Positions 49,123 through 58,830 of a stretch of 64,000 nucleotides of DNA are shown piece after piece. Position 1 is the first letter of the stretch. Each line of letters starts with the position of its first letter. The stretch is from positions 24,125 through 88,124 of the forward strand of contig PLXW01000077.1 in NCBI GenBank assembly GCA_003151595.1, written 5' to 3'. This DNA comes from Myxococcales bacterium (lineage in GTDB: Bacteria > Myxococcota > Polyangia > Polyangiales > Polyangiaceae). The translations under genes were made by a program, and so were the position numbers. A model generated the notes under the pieces. The model saw only the letters and a list, made by a program, of their open reading frames with translations. It searched no databases and was not told the DNA's origin.

Positions 49123-50202
49123 ATGCGACCTTTCGTTCACGCGAACGCGCCCATGCGCGTCTACTGGGAGGTGACGCGCGCTTGCTCGCTCGCCTGCCGC
49201 CACTGCCGCGCGGAGGCGACGCACTTCGCCGACCCTCACGAGCTCCAGCACGCCGCGGGGCTCCGCCTCCTCCGCCGGCTCGCGGAGGCCGATCCGAAGC
49301 CGCACGTCGTGCTCACGGGGGGCGACCCCCTGGAACGCAGCGATCTCTTCGAGCTGATCGCCGCCGCGCGCGGCTTCGGGCTCCACGTCTCGGTGTCGCC
49401 GAGCGCGACTCCGCGCCTGACCGGTGACGTGATCACCCGCCTGAAGGAGGCGGGCGTGGACGCGATCTCGCTCTCGATCGACGGATCGACGGCGGAGGGG
49501 CACGACGCCATCCGGCAGGTTCCGGGGACGTTCGAGCGAACGCTGCACGCCGCGACGCGCGCGCGCGAGGTCGGCCTCCCATTTCAGGTCAACACGCTCG
49601 TGAGCGCGGAGACGCTCGAAAATCTGCCGGCCATCGAGGTCCTCGTGCGGAAGATGGAGGCTGCGCGATGGAGCCTCTTCTTCCTCGTGACCGTGGGGCG
49701 CGGCACGCAGCTGCAACCGATCAGCGCGGAGGCCGCCGAGCGCTTGCTCGTGTGGTTCGCCGAGCGCGCCAAGGTGCGGCCGGGGCCGGTGTTCACGACG
49801 ACCGAGGCCCCTTTCTTCCGTCGCATCGTCGCGCGCGTCGGCGGCGCGCCTCCAGGTCACGGCCACGCCGCGGGCATTCGCGACGGCAACGGCGTGATGT
49901 TCATCGGCCACGACGGCGAGGTCTACCCGTCGGGCTTTCTCCCCGTGTCGGCGGGCAACGCCAAGATGGAGAACCCGCTCACGCTCTACCGCGAGTCGCC
50001 GCTCTTCCGCGCCCTGCGCGACGTCGACTCCTTCCACGGACGCTGCGGCCGGTGCGAGTTTCGAGCGGCATGCGGCGGGTCGCGGGCGCGCGCGTGGGCT
50101 GCGAACGGCGACGTGCTCGGCGAGGATCCGCTGTGCAGCTACGAGCCGTCGGGCGAAGCCCGCATCTCGGCGCCGTCGCTCGCCGCTCAGTCCTCGAGAT
50201 AG
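49123..50202 (+). CDS. Radical SAM / SPASM domain enzyme
   Basis: A 359-residue radical SAM enzyme. The CxxxCxxC cluster site is CSLACRHC (about residue 20), followed by LTGGDPLERSDLF (the GGE-like SAM motif) and SLSIDGS. A C-terminal SPASM-type Cys set (CGRCEFRAACGG and a final CSYEP) would hold auxiliary Fe-S clusters. It looks like the TIGR04053 group, related to heme-modifying and peptide-modifying enzymes; the substrate is unknown. Its end overlaps the convergent permease gene by 16 bases. Confidence 0.88.
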   Translation: MRPFVHANAPMRVYWEVTRACSLACRHCRAEATHFADPHELQHAAGLRLLRRLAEADPKPHVVLTGGDPLERSDLFELIAAARGFGLHVSVSPSATPRLTGDVITRLKEAGVDAISLSIDGSTAEGHDAIRQVPGTFERTLHAATRAREVGLPFQVNTLVSAETLENLPAIEVLVRKMEAARWSLFFLVTVGRGTQLQPISAEAAERLLVWFAERAKVRPGPVFTTTEAPFFRRIVARVGGAPPGHGHAAGIRDGNGVMFIGHDGEVYPSGFLPVSAGNAKMENPLTLYRESPLFRALRDVDSFHGRCGRCEFRAACGGSRARAWAANGDVLGEDPLCSYEPSGEARISAPSLAAQSSR

Positions 50203-52142
50203 AACGGCGTATTCACCACCACCACGCGCGGCCCGCCGCGCAGCCGGAGGAGACCGCGGAGCATCGAGCCGCGGTTGTTGTGAAGGAAGGCGTGGTACCA
50301 GCGGCGGACCACGAGATCGGGAACGATGACGACGATGTCCCTGTCGGGATGCCCGTCGCGGATCTGGATGACGTAGTCGACGAGCGGCGCGAAGAACTGT
50401 CGGTACGTCGACTTCCGCAAGATGAGCTGCGGCGGCGGAAAGCCGGCCGCGCGCGCGGGCCCGGCGACCAGCTCCTCCCAGACCGGTGTGAGCTCCGAGA
50501 TCGTGCTGTCCTGCGTGAGGATGTGCAGCGCGCGCACGTCGGGCGAGAGCTCCAGCGCGAACCGAATTCCGCGGCTCGTGAGCTTGCTCCACGACTGCAC
50601 GGGCACGAGCACGATCGGCGGCTGCGCCTTCGCCAGCACCAGGGGCTCGTCGTTCGCCACCTGCGCGGCCACCGAGCGGTAGTGCGCGTTGATGCGCGAG
50701 AACAGGAGCACGACCAGCGGGACGACGATGACCGCGATCCACGCCCCCTCGGCGAACTTCGAGACGACGACCACGACGAGCGTGATGGCGGTGGCCACGG
50801 CGCCGACCGCGTTGATCCAGAGCGAGTGACGGCTCGCCGCCCCCCCGATCCGTCGCCAGTGCTGCACCATCCCCACCTGCGAGAGCGTGAAGGCGAGGAA
50901 GGCCCCGATGGCGAAGAGCGGGATCAGCCGATCGGTGACGCCGCCGAAGGCGACGAGGAGCGCCGCGGAGAGGAGCGCCAGGATGATGACGCCGTACGAG
51001 AAGACGAGACGCCGGCCGCGCGTGGCGAAGGTGTCGGGGAGGAACCGGTCGACCGCGAGCACGCGGCAGAGGCGCGGAAAGTCGGCGAAGCTCGTGTTCG
51101 CGGACAGCGCGAGCACGGCGACGACGGAGCTCATCGTCACGTAATAGAACGCGCCGCGACCGGCGACGGCAGCGGTGAGCTGCGAGAGGATGCTCTGGTA
51201 CCCGGCCCCGCCCGGCTCGGTCGCGCCGACGGCGTACGCGCGGCAGAGAAACGCGATGCCTCCGAGGAACGCGATGAGGATGGCGATGATCATCGTCAGC
51301 GTCCGCTGGGCGTTGCGGATCGTCGGAGGCTTGAAGAGAGGCACTCCATTGCTGACGGCCTCGACGCCCGTCATGGCCGTGCAGCCGCTGGCGAAGGCGC
51401 GCATCAGGAGCCACAGGCTCGCCGTCGTCGTCGTGGCTACGAGCGCCGGCGGCATCGCGACGGCGACGGGATGACCCCCCGCGAGGGCGGCCTTCACGCT
51501 CCCGATCACGATGACCGCCGCGAGCGTCGCGACGAACAGGTAGGTCGGCAGGAGGAACGTGAGCCCCGACTCGCGCGTGCCGCGAAGGTTCACGATCGTG
51601 AGGAGCGCGAGGATGAAGAGGCACAACGGGAGCGTGAAGGGGAGGAGCGCCGGGACCGCGGAGACGAGCGCGCCGACGCCCGCGGAGATCCCCACGGCGA
51701 CGTTGAGCACGTAGTCGAGGGCGAGCGCCGCGCCCGCCAGGAGCGCCGCGGGCTGACCGAGGTTCTCTTTTGCGACCGTGTACGAGCCGCCGCCGTTCGG
51801 ATACGCGGCGATGGTCTGCCGGTACGAGAAGTACACGACGAGGAGGACGCCGATGATGATCGCGCTGATCGGCAGCACGTGCGCGAGACCGAGCGCGCCG
51901 AGAGGGAGGAGCAGCGTGAGCGCCGCCTCCGGTCCGTAGGCTGCGGACGAGAGCGCATCGAGGCCGAGCACGGGGACACCGGCGAGCGGACCTATCTTCT
52001 GCTCGTCCTCTTCGGCCGAGGCGAGTCGCCGTCCGAAGATGTAGTCGAGCGCGCGCTTCTTCGTCGGCTGCGGGGCGCACTCGACGACGCTGACGATGGG
52101 CGCGTTCGCCTGCTTCGTTGGTCCCGGCGTGACGTCGCGCAT
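50187..52142 (-). CDS. APC-family permease
   Basis: A 651-residue transporter. Residues about 55-480 form some 12 transmembrane helices with APC features (GLDALSSAAYGPEAALTLLL in helix 1, then AYPNGGGSYTVAKENLG in the helix 2-3 loop, and TGVEAVSNGVPLF). The last 170 residues are a soluble domain (VLVPVQSWSKLTSRGIRF, then DIVVIVPD) as in large APC amino-acid or potassium-type transporters. The exact substrate cannot be read from the sequence. Confidence 0.88.
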   Translation of the reverse strand: MRDVTPGPTKQANAPIVSVVECAPQPTKKRALDYIFGRRLASAEEDEQKIGPLAGVPVLGLDALSSAAYGPEAALTLLLPLGALGLAHVLPISAIIIGVLLVVYFSYRQTIAAYPNGGGSYTVAKENLGQPAALLAGAALALDYVLNVAVGISAGVGALVSAVPALLPFTLPLCLFILALLTIVNLRGTRESGLTFLLPTYLFVATLAAVIVIGSVKAALAGGHPVAVAMPPALVATTTTASLWLLMRAFASGCTAMTGVEAVSNGVPLFKPPTIRNAQRTLTMIIAILIAFLGGIAFLCRAYAVGATEPGGAGYQSILSQLTAAVAGRGAFYYVTMSSVVAVLALSANTSFADFPRLCRVLAVDRFLPDTFATRGRRLVFSYGVIILALLSAALLVAFGGVTDRLIPLFAIGAFLAFTLSQVGMVQHWRRIGGAASRHSLWINAVGAVATAITLVVVVVSKFAEGAWIAVIVVPLVVLLFSRINAHYRSVAAQVANDEPLVLAKAQPPIVLVPVQSWSKLTSRGIRFALELSPDVRALHILTQDSTISELTPVWEELVAGPARAAGFPPPQLILRKSTYRQFFAPLVDYVIQIRDGHPDRDIVVIVPDLVVRRWYHAFLHNNRGSMLRGLLRLRGGPRVVVVNTPFYLED

Positions 52143-52152
52143 GGAGGAGACT

Positions 52153-52392
52153 CTACGCCACGAGCGCGTAGCGACCCGACGGTCGTTCGACGTGAATCAC
52201 TTCCTCGACGCTCCAGTCGGGTCCTTCGAGGACGATGACCTTCGCATCGACCTCGCGCGCACGCTGGTGGGCGTGATCGATCGCGCGCTCCTTCGTGCAC
52301 AGCCAATCGATCAGCGGGCGCGCGACTCCGTTGACCCTCACCTCCCAGCGGAGGTTTCGGCGAACAACCTGGACTTCGACGGAATGTGGCAT
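52153..52392 (-). CDS. DUF2188-like small protein
   Basis: A 79-residue protein: three strands and a helix (EVQVVRRNLRWEVRVNGV, then RAIDHAHQRAREVDAKVIVL, then WSVEEVIHVERPSGR). This matches the DUF2188 outline, a small fold often linked to stress or phage genes but of unknown activity. It precedes the APC permease by 10 bases and may be cotranscribed with it. Confidence 0.7.
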   Translation of the reverse strand: MPHSVEVQVVRRNLRWEVRVNGVARPLIDWLCTKERAIDHAHQRAREVDAKVIVLEGPDWSVEEVIHVERPSGRYALVA

Positions 52393-52528
52393 GAGCGGTT
52401 CCTCTCGGGCCTCGCAGGTCCCGGGAGAAAGCGTAGGAAGCGAGCCCTAAACGTGCGCTAAAATCGGCGTCGCCGGCCGCTCACCGGCCCGGGGCATGTA
52501 CATTGCTCCCGTTCAAGCTCGAGCATCC

Positions 52529-53191
52529 ATGACCGAAGATCCACGCCTTGCGCGCCTCCGTCGATCGCTCGAGGAGGGAGAGCTCGTCGCCAATCGCGAC
52601 TTCGACGCGCTCTACCCGCCGCGCGTGCGCGCGCTCTCCTCGATCTTCTGGACCCCGGTCCGCGTCGCCTTGCGCGCCGCGGAGCTGCTCGCGCCGGCGC
52701 CGGGGGCGCACGTGCTCGACGTCGGCTCGGGGGTCGGCAAATTCTGCATCGTCGCCGCGGCGTCGACCCGCGCCGTCGTCACGGGGATCGAGCACCGCGA
52801 GCACCTGGTCCGCGTGGCCCGGGCGGCCGCGGCGCGGCTCCAGGTCGACGCGCGCTTCGTGCACGGTGACATCGAAGCCGTTCAGTGGCATCGCTTCGAT
52901 GCGTTCTACTTCTACAATCCGTTCTACGAGAACGTGGACTGCATGGGCGCGCGCATCGACGCCGCCGTCGAGCTCTCGCAGCGACGCTTCCTCGTGGACG
53001 TGCAGATCGCGCTCGAAGCGCTCACCCACGCGCCCGACGGCACCCGCGTCGTCACCTACCACGGGCTCGGCGCCGATCTCCCCGCGAGCTATCGGCTCGC
53101 GTCGAGCGAGTGCGCCGGCACAGATTCGCTCAAGCTCTGGATCAAGGGACGAAGCCGCGCCGAGGAGAGCGTGCAGCTCGCGGCCGAGTAG
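52529..53191 (+). CDS. Class I SAM-dependent methyltransferase
   Basis: A 220-residue protein with the Rossmann motif I VLDVGSGVGKFCIVAA (about residues 62-77), the acidic end of strand 2 (VTGIEHRE) and motif II-like YFYNPFYENV. The substrate is unknown. The ATG at 52529 gives a clean start (MTEDPRL); an upstream ATG at 52496 would add 11 residues. Confidence 0.85.
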   Translation: MTEDPRLARLRRSLEEGELVANRDFDALYPPRVRALSSIFWTPVRVALRAAELLAPAPGAHVLDVGSGVGKFCIVAAASTRAVVTGIEHREHLVRVARAAAARLQVDARFVHGDIEAVQWHRFDAFYFYNPFYENVDCMGARIDAAVELSQRRFLVDVQIALEALTHAPDGTRVVTYHGLGADLPASYRLASSECAGTDSLKLWIKGRSRAEESVQLAAE

Positions 53192-53238
53192 CCGCGCTCG
53201 ATCACGCGAATCGAAGCCGGGCTGCGCCCTAGTCGAGC

Positions 53239-53661
53239 CTAAGCGTGCGCCTGCTTGCGCGATCGCTCCTGCGTCATCTCGCTGAGCGCCCGGAGTGCAT
53301 CGACGGCCGTGAACATCCCCACGACCTCGCCCCCTTCCATCACCACCGCGCAACCATATTTCTTCGTCGCCATCGTGGCCGCGACGCGCGAGAGCGAAGT
53401 GCGAGGCGTCACGCAGTACGTGCTCTGCGACATCGCCTCTTCCACGGACACGCTCTTCGGGTCGACCTCGCGAAGCGTCTCGACGAGGTAGAGATCGCGC
53501 TGCGACACGATGCCGACGAGCTTGCCGGAGCGAAGGACCGGCAGGTGGCGGATATGATGAGCTCGCATCATCTCGTGCGCGGTGGCGAGTGGTTGGTTCA
53601 CGCCGATCGAGTGCGGCGCCTCCGTCATGTAGTCGCGAATCGGGTGGTCCATGACCCTCAC
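53239..53661 (-). CDS. CBS-domain protein
   Basis: A 140-residue protein made of two CBS domains (about 5-65 and 73-130: MTEAPHSIGVNQPLATAHEM, HIRHLPVLRSGKLVGIVSQR, then VTPRTSLSRVAATMATKK and GEVVGMFTAVDAL). CBS pairs bind adenosine nucleotides and regulate partners. No partner domain is present, so it probably acts as a separate regulator. Confidence 0.88.
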   Translation of the reverse strand: MRVMDHPIRDYMTEAPHSIGVNQPLATAHEMMRAHHIRHLPVLRSGKLVGIVSQRDLYLVETLREVDPKSVSVEEAMSQSTYCVTPRTSLSRVAATMATKKYGCAVVMEGGEVVGMFTAVDALRALSEMTQERSRKQAHA

Positions 53662-53796
53662 GAGTGCAAGGTGCTCGCCAGCACCCCGACCGGTGCTTCG
53701 GAGCGTTCTTCGTCGCTCCTCGGCGCGCGCGCCGTTCGCTTATCCACGCGTCGGCTCGCAAACGCCGCGCGCCCCGCGCAGCTTCTGCGCGGGAAG

Positions 53797-54444
53797 TCAC
53801 GCCCACTGAAAGCGGAACACGGCCGTGCCGCGCGGAGGGATCCTCGTCTGATCGTGGATGTAGGCCGTCGCGCAGAACAGCGAGGCGATGTCGAGCAGCA
53901 CGCCGCGGAAGGCCGCACGGAAATAGGTGACGTCGAACAGCTCGCACCCCACGATCTCGATGCGCGCCTCCTTCGGTCCGAGCTTCCAGACGGCGAGCGC
54001 GCCGCCGTCGGCTCCGCGGCGAAAGAGGCGATGGTACTGCGGGAGGACCGTCCACGGCGTCACCCCGCTGGCCTTCGCCATCGCGACGGCGGTGGCGAGG
54101 ATGGTCCCCTGCGCGCGACGTCCGACGCCCATGCCCATCTGGAGCTGTTCTTCGGCGGTGAGACCGAGCTGGTCGCACGCGTCGTAGTGCGCGCGGGCGA
54201 CGGCCATCGGCATCCACATCCCGGCGACGGCGAGCAGCACCGCGTCGTGGTGCTCGCGCGGCAGGAGCTTCACGTAGCGATCGTAGAACCCGTGCGCCTT
54301 GAGGGTCTGGAGCGACGAGACGATCCACGTCGTGCGGTAGTTGCGCGCGGGCGCCATCTCGGCCGGGTCGTCGGGGAAGGGGAGGATGATCTCGCCCGGT
54401 CTCGACGATCGTGGATGGGCCGACGGTGGTCTCGATGGGCTCAT
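53797..54444 (-). CDS. Conserved myxobacterial-type hypothetical (TIGR02265-like)
   Basis: A 215-residue protein. From about residue 40 its layout (TWIVSSLQTLKAHGFYDRY, then AHYDACDQLGLTAEEQLQMG, then LFRRGADGGALAVWKLGPKE and LFDVTYFRAAFRGVLLDI) resembles the TIGR02265/DUF2378 family restricted mostly to myxobacteria. The function of that family is unknown. The start is the ATG at 54444; upstream sequence in frame is Arg-rich and probably not coding. Confidence 0.65.
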   Translation of the reverse strand: MSPSRPPSAHPRSSRPGEIILPFPDDPAEMAPARNYRTTWIVSSLQTLKAHGFYDRYVKLLPREHHDAVLLAVAGMWMPMAVARAHYDACDQLGLTAEEQLQMGMGVGRRAQGTILATAVAMAKASGVTPWTVLPQYHRLFRRGADGGALAVWKLGPKEARIEIVGCELFDVTYFRAAFRGVLLDIASLFCATAYIHDQTRIPPRGTAVFRFQWA

Positions 54445-54505
54445 GTCTGGCGCGAGCAGGCGTTGAAGTCCGTTCGAGTCATTCTCGCACGCTCCCGCAT
54501 CCCGA

Positions 54506-55174
54506 TCAGCCTGCTCCGCCGCGGGCCTTTCGTGGCGTGGGGGCACGAGTCGTTCCGGCGGCGGGCGTCTTCGCCGCGCCGACCGCGCGAAAGAGAAGAT
54601 CGATCGAGAGATCGGCGAGACGCTCCGCGTCCGGTAGCGCCGCGAAGAGCGGGAGCGCGCGCGACGCGCGACGCGCGATCTGCGGGAGGGGACCGAGCCC
54701 GAGAACGACGAGGAAGATGAACGGCGCCGGGATCGCGTCGTCGAACTCGCCGTTCGCGATGCCGTGGGCGATCGTGCCCATGACGAGCGGGATGTGCCCG
54801 CGCATGAACCTCGCCAGGATTCGTCGCAAGCGCTTCGACGAGCTCAGCGCCTCGCGCGCCATCAGTTGCATCACCTGGAGCTCGACGTCGCTGGCCGTGC
54901 CGAGGCGAACGAACGCGCCGCGCAGTCGCTCGCGCGCCGTCTCGCTGGCGCCGAGGATCTTCGCCATGTCGGCCACGAGCTTCGCGTAGACCTCCTCGAC
55001 GACCTCCAGGAACAGCTCGTCCTTCGTGGGGAAGTAGTACGCGATCATCCCGATGTTGGTCCCGGCGTCGCGTGCGATCTCACGCAGCGACGCGCCGTCG
55101 ACCCCTTCGGCCAGGAAGCGCGCGCGCGCGGCCTCCACGATGCGCGGTTGAATGTCGCTGCGCGGACGGGCCAT
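54506..55174 (-). CDS. TetR-family repressor of the ABC efflux operon
   Basis: A 222-residue protein. The N-terminal HTH is typical TetR (IVEAARARFLAEGVDGASLR, then TNIGMIAYYFPTKDELF). The C-terminal ligand-binding part is helical, with a hydrophobic segment (IFLVVLGLGPLPQI) and a basic end. The start overlaps the stop of the ABC-2 permease (ATGA), so it is the last gene of the efflux operon. It probably represses the operon and responds to its substrate. Confidence 0.88.
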   Translation of the reverse strand: MARPRSDIQPRIVEAARARFLAEGVDGASLREIARDAGTNIGMIAYYFPTKDELFLEVVEEVYAKLVADMAKILGASETARERLRGAFVRLGTASDVELQVMQLMAREALSSSKRLRRILARFMRGHIPLVMGTIAHGIANGEFDDAIPAPFIFLVVLGLGPLPQIARRASRALPLFAALPDAERLADLSIDLLFRAVGAAKTPAAGTTRAPTPRKARGGAG

Positions 55175-56301
55175 CAGATCAGCTTCTTTCGGAAACGGAG
55201 CGACGAGATCACGACGAGCATGACGAGGATGCCCGTGAGCCACGCCAGCTCGGACGCCACCTCCTCGAAGCGGCTCCCTTTGAGGACGATGCCGCGCACG
55301 ATCCGGAGAAAGTGCGTGAGCGGCAACGCTTGCGAGAGCCACTGCGCGGGACGCGGCATCGCTTCGAAGGGGAACATGAAGCCGCTCAAGAGGATGTTCG
55401 GGAGGAGGAAGAAGAACGACATCTGCATCGCTTGCTGCTGCGTCTGCGCGATCGTCGAAAAGAAGAGACCCACGGCGAGATTCGCGGCGATGAAAAATAG
55501 CGCGAGCGCATAGAGCAGCACCATCGACCCGCGAACGGGCACGTCGAACACGACGCGCGCGAACCCCAGGATGAGCGCCATCTGGACGTAGCCGATCGTC
55601 ACGTACGGGAGGATCTTTCCGATCACGAGCTCCATGGGCCGTACCGGAGAGACGATCAGCTGCTCGAGCGTGCCTCGCTCACGCTCGCGGGCCAGCGCCA
55701 TCGCCGTGAGCATGACCATCGTCATCGTGAGGATGACGCCGATGAGGCCCGGCACGATGTACACGGCGGTGCGTTGGTCGGGGTTGTAGAGAATGTCGGG
55801 CGCGAGATCGATCGGCTCGGGAGCCACGCGCCCGCCGACGCGCGCCAGGCGCTCCACGCGAATCTGCGCCGATCGCGACCCGACCAGCAGCGCGGCGGTG
55901 TTCTGCGCGCTCCCGACGATCTGCGGATCCGATCCGTCGACCACGAGCTGCACGTGCGCGGTCGCGCCCCCTGCGAGATCGGCGGCGTACCGAGGCGGGA
56001 CGACGAGCGCCACGCGCGCTCTCCCCGAGCGAAGCGCGCGCTCGATCTCGTCGTAGCCGCGCACCTCGCCGACCATGTCGTAGTAACCCGTCGCCTCCAT
56101 CCGGCGCGCGAGATCGCGCGAGGCCGCGCTCCGATCTTGATCGTCGATGAGCGTCGGAATGTGACGGACGTCGGTGTTGATCGCGTACCCGAAGAGGAGC
56201 AGCAGGAGGACCGGGAGCACGGCCATCATCGCCAGCGTCAGCCGGTCGCGGCGAAGCTGGAGCAACTCCTTCCAGGCGATGACGAGCGGGCGAAGGATCA
56301 T
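55174..56301 (-). CDS. ABC-2 type permease subunit
   Basis: A 375-residue membrane subunit of a multidrug-type exporter. It has one N-terminal transmembrane helix (MAVLPVLLLLLFGYAINT), a large outer domain (about 45-165), then five helices with the ABC-2 features (RERGTLEQLIVSPVRPMEL, then PNILLSGFMFPFEAMP). It overlaps the ATPase gene upstream and the TetR gene downstream by 4 bases each. Confidence 0.9.
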   Translation of the reverse strand: MILRPLVIAWKELLQLRRDRLTLAMMAVLPVLLLLLFGYAINTDVRHIPTLIDDQDRSAASRDLARRMEATGYYDMVGEVRGYDEIERALRSGRARVALVVPPRYAADLAGGATAHVQLVVDGSDPQIVGSAQNTAALLVGSRSAQIRVERLARVGGRVAPEPIDLAPDILYNPDQRTAVYIVPGLIGVILTMTMVMLTAMALARERERGTLEQLIVSPVRPMELVIGKILPYVTIGYVQMALILGFARVVFDVPVRGSMVLLYALALFFIAANLAVGLFFSTIAQTQQQAMQMSFFFLLPNILLSGFMFPFEAMPRPAQWLSQALPLTHFLRIVRGIVLKGSRFEEVASELAWLTGILVMLVVISSLRFRKKLI

Positions 56302-57239
56302 GGGTTCGCCCGCACCATGGAGACGAAGGCGTCTTCGACCGTGGTCCGCGCCTCACGCGCGCTTCGCACGACGATCCCGCGCGCGTCGAGGATCTGCTTC
56401 GCCAGCGCGACGGGATCGGCCCCGCCGCTCACCGCGAGACGCAGCAGATGCCCGTAGTGCGCCACCTCTTCGACGCCGGCCGCCTCGCGCAGCGCAAGGG
56501 CGGCCTCGGGAGCGCGCTCGATCTCGAGCTCGGCGATGCGGAGACCACGACGCTGCACGACCTCGTCGGGGGTCCCCACGTCGAGCAACGCGCCCCCGAA
56601 GATGAACGCGAGGCGATGGCACCGCTCGGCCTCGTCCATGTAGTGCGTCGTCAGGACGGCGGTCGTCCCCTTGGCGGAGATCGCGTAGATGCGCTCCCAG
56701 AACTCGCGGCGGCTCACCGGGTCGACGCCCGCCGTGGGCTCGTCGAGGAACAGGAGCGGCGGCTCGTGGATGGTCGCGCACGCGAGCGCGACGCGTTGCT
56801 TCCATCCGCCGGAGAGCGTCCCCGCGAGCTGCTTCCTTCGATCGGTGAGGCCCGTCTCCTGAAGCACGTCGTCGACGCGCGCGCGCAGCTTGCGGAGCGG
56901 CACGCCGTAGATGCCTGCGTAGAACGTGAGGTTCTGCGCGACGGTAAGATCCTCGTAGAGACTGAAGCGCTGGGTCATGTAGCCGATCTTCGCCTTGATG
57001 CGCTCGGCCTCCCGCACGATGTCGAAGCCCACGACGGTCCCGCTGCCGCCGGTGGGGTCGAGGATTCCGCAGAGCATCCGGATCGTCGTCGACTTGCCGG
57101 CGCCGTTGGGTCCGAGGATGCCGAAGATCTCGCCGCGATGAACGTCGAGCGAGACGTCGCGCACGGCTTCGAGGTGCCCGAACGACCGCGAGAGATGCTC
57201 GGTGTGGATGATCGCGGGCTCGCCCGACGCGGCGGTCAT
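56298..57239 (-). CDS. ABC transporter ATP-binding subunit
   Basis: A 313-residue ATPase. It has Walker A GPNGAGKSTT (about residue 43), the signature LSGGWKQRVALA (about 144; Gly-Trp-Lys in place of the usual Gly-Gln-Gln), Walker B PLLFLDEPTAGVDP and the switch His in LTTHYMDEAE. It drives the permease encoded next in the operon; the HlyD-type partner is encoded just upstream. Confidence 0.92.
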   Translation of the reverse strand: MTAASGEPAIIHTEHLSRSFGHLEAVRDVSLDVHRGEIFGILGPNGAGKSTTIRMLCGILDPTGGSGTVVGFDIVREAERIKAKIGYMTQRFSLYEDLTVAQNLTFYAGIYGVPLRKLRARVDDVLQETGLTDRRKQLAGTLSGGWKQRVALACATIHEPPLLFLDEPTAGVDPVSRREFWERIYAISAKGTTAVLTTHYMDEAERCHRLAFIFGGALLDVGTPDEVVQRRGLRIAELEIERAPEAALALREAAGVEEVAHYGHLLRLAVSGGADPVALAKQILDARGIVVRSAREARTTVEDAFVSMVRANP

Positions 57240-58195
57240 GGCGTGACCCGCGCGAACGCGGGGACGCCGGAGTGCACTCGCCGATCCGGATCGCTCACGC
57301 GCACGCGAACGCGCACCACGAGGTGCGGTCGCTCGCGGTCGCTGAACAGGAACTTCGGCGTGAACTCCGTGTCGGGCGACACCGACTCCACCGACGCCTG
57401 GAACGGCGCGCTCGTCGCATCGACCCGCACCTCGGCGCGCACGCCCGGCTTGATGCCGTCGAGCTCTCCTTGCGGGACGAAGACGTCGACGTACGGGTGC
57501 GTCGTGTCGGCCACCGTGACCGCGGGGGTGCCCACCGCCGCGAGCTCGCCGGACTTCGTGGCCACGTCGATGACCTCACCGGCCTTGCCGGCGCGAAGCA
57601 CGTGGCGCGCGAGGAGCTCCTCTTCGAGCGCCAGCTGCGCCTGCGATTGGCCGAGGCGGGCGCGCGCGCGTGCGAGCTCCTCGGGGCGTGCTCCGTGGCG
57701 GAGCGCGGCGAGTCGCTGGTCGAGCGACTCGCGCGCGAACGTCGCGTGCGCCAGATCGGCCTCGGCTTTGTCGAGCTCGGTCTTCGGGAGCGCGCCGTCG
57801 GCGAAGAGCTTCCGCGTCCGCTCGGCGATCGTCCGCATCAGGTCTTCGTTCGAGGCCGAGGCGTGCTCGTCGTCCGCGAGCGACGCGACGTCTTCACGTC
57901 GGCTCCCGGCCTCGAGCAGCGCGAGGTCCGCTTTCGCCGCGCTCGTGTCCTGACGATGCGCGTCGGTCGTGAGGCGCTCCACGGCGTCGTCGAGCTTCGC
58001 CACCGTCTGCTCGGCGGTCACTTGGTCGCCGCGGCGTACGTCGACGCTCTCGACGCGTCCCGGAACTTCGAACGACACGACGTGCTCGTCGTACTCGATG
58101 AGCCCTTGGTACCCGGGAGGAACGGGCGGCGCTCGGTGACAGCCGAAAAGAGCCAGGAGCGCGAGCCTCCGCCAGAGAAGGCGGTTATTGATCAT
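57236..58195 (-). CDS. HlyD-family membrane fusion lipoprotein
   Basis: A 319-residue periplasmic adaptor. A signal with lipobox (LALLALFGCHR, Cys near residue 18) marks it as a lipoprotein. The biotinyl-like half-motif (HVVSFEVPGRVESVDVRRGD), a long hairpin of coiled coil (about 75-195) and a beta-barrel region follow. It would link the inner-membrane ABC exporter to an outer channel. It is the first gene of a four-gene operon (fusion protein, ATPase, permease, TetR), all with 4-base or closer overlaps. Confidence 0.88.
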   Translation of the reverse strand: MINNRLLWRRLALLALFGCHRAPPVPPGYQGLIEYDEHVVSFEVPGRVESVDVRRGDQVTAEQTVAKLDDAVERLTTDAHRQDTSAAKADLALLEAGSRREDVASLADDEHASASNEDLMRTIAERTRKLFADGALPKTELDKAEADLAHATFARESLDQRLAALRHGARPEELARARARLGQSQAQLALEEELLARHVLRAGKAGEVIDVATKSGELAAVGTPAVTVADTTHPYVDVFVPQGELDGIKPGVRAEVRVDATSAPFQASVESVSPDTEFTPKFLFSDRERPHLVVRVRVRVSDPDRRVHSGVPAFARVTP

Positions 58196-58364
58196 TCGTA
58201 CGAGAATAGAACCCGCAGCGGCGGACGCAAGGCGCCGTCGTCTTCGGCACCTCATGCGGCGCCGCCTACGCGCAAGGGTTCGACGCGATCTCGGACCTTG
58301 CGGCGCGCGTGATCGATACGCACGTTCGCCACGAGGAGGAGTGGACTCCTTCCGGAGGTGACCC

Positions 58365-58826
58365 ATGAGCCAGGATCAGCGCACGCGCTTCGTCGTCGTC
58401 CTCGCGATTCTCGCGGCCGTTCTCACCTCCGGCGCCTTCGGCTGCCGTTCGTCCGGCAACGCGATGCCGGCCAGCACCACCACCACGACCACCGGGGCGG
58501 TCTCGTCGCCCGGGCTCGACGGTAAGTCGTACGACGTCGTGCTCGAGCTCGCGGGAGAGCAACCCCTGAAGGACTCGCTCCGATTCTCGAACGGGAAGTT
58601 CGAGTCGACGGCGTGCACGGCCGTCGGATTTCCGGAATGGACCGACTACACGGTGACGCCCAGACGCGACAGGACGACCTTCCACGTAGTCACGACCAAT
58701 CCCGAGGGCGTGACCATGGATTGGACGGGGAGGAGCACGCCCAACGGCATCGAAGGCTCCGTCGTTCGCGTCGCGGAGGGGAGGATGGTGACCGGTCACT
58801 TCCAGGAGATGGCGGTCAGCAAGTAA
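58365..58826 (+). CDS. Predicted lipoprotein
   Basis: A 153-residue protein with a signal peptide and lipobox (AILAAVLTSGAFGCRSS), a Thr-rich linker and a beta-rich domain (SYDVVLELAGEQPLKDSL, then RTTFHVVTTNPEGVTMDW). Function unknown. It is preceded by GGAGGTGACC, a strong ribosome binding site. Confidence 0.8.
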   Translation: MSQDQRTRFVVVLAILAAVLTSGAFGCRSSGNAMPASTTTTTTGAVSSPGLDGKSYDVVLELAGEQPLKDSLRFSNGKFESTACTAVGFPEWTDYTVTPRRDRTTFHVVTTNPEGVTMDWTGRSTPNGIEGSVVRVAEGRMVTGHFQEMAVSK

Positions 58827-58830
58827 CGTC

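Noticed and set aside
48355..52080. A 1241-codon open frame on the - strand
   Set aside because: Only its last 184 codons look like a protein. The rest lies across the radical SAM and APC permease genes and is Arg/Ala/Pro-rich background typical of high-GC DNA.
57272..58312. A 346-codon + strand frame opposite the HlyD gene
   Set aside because: It mirrors the HlyD coding strand; the HlyD frame has a lipobox, a biotinyl-like motif and operon overlaps.
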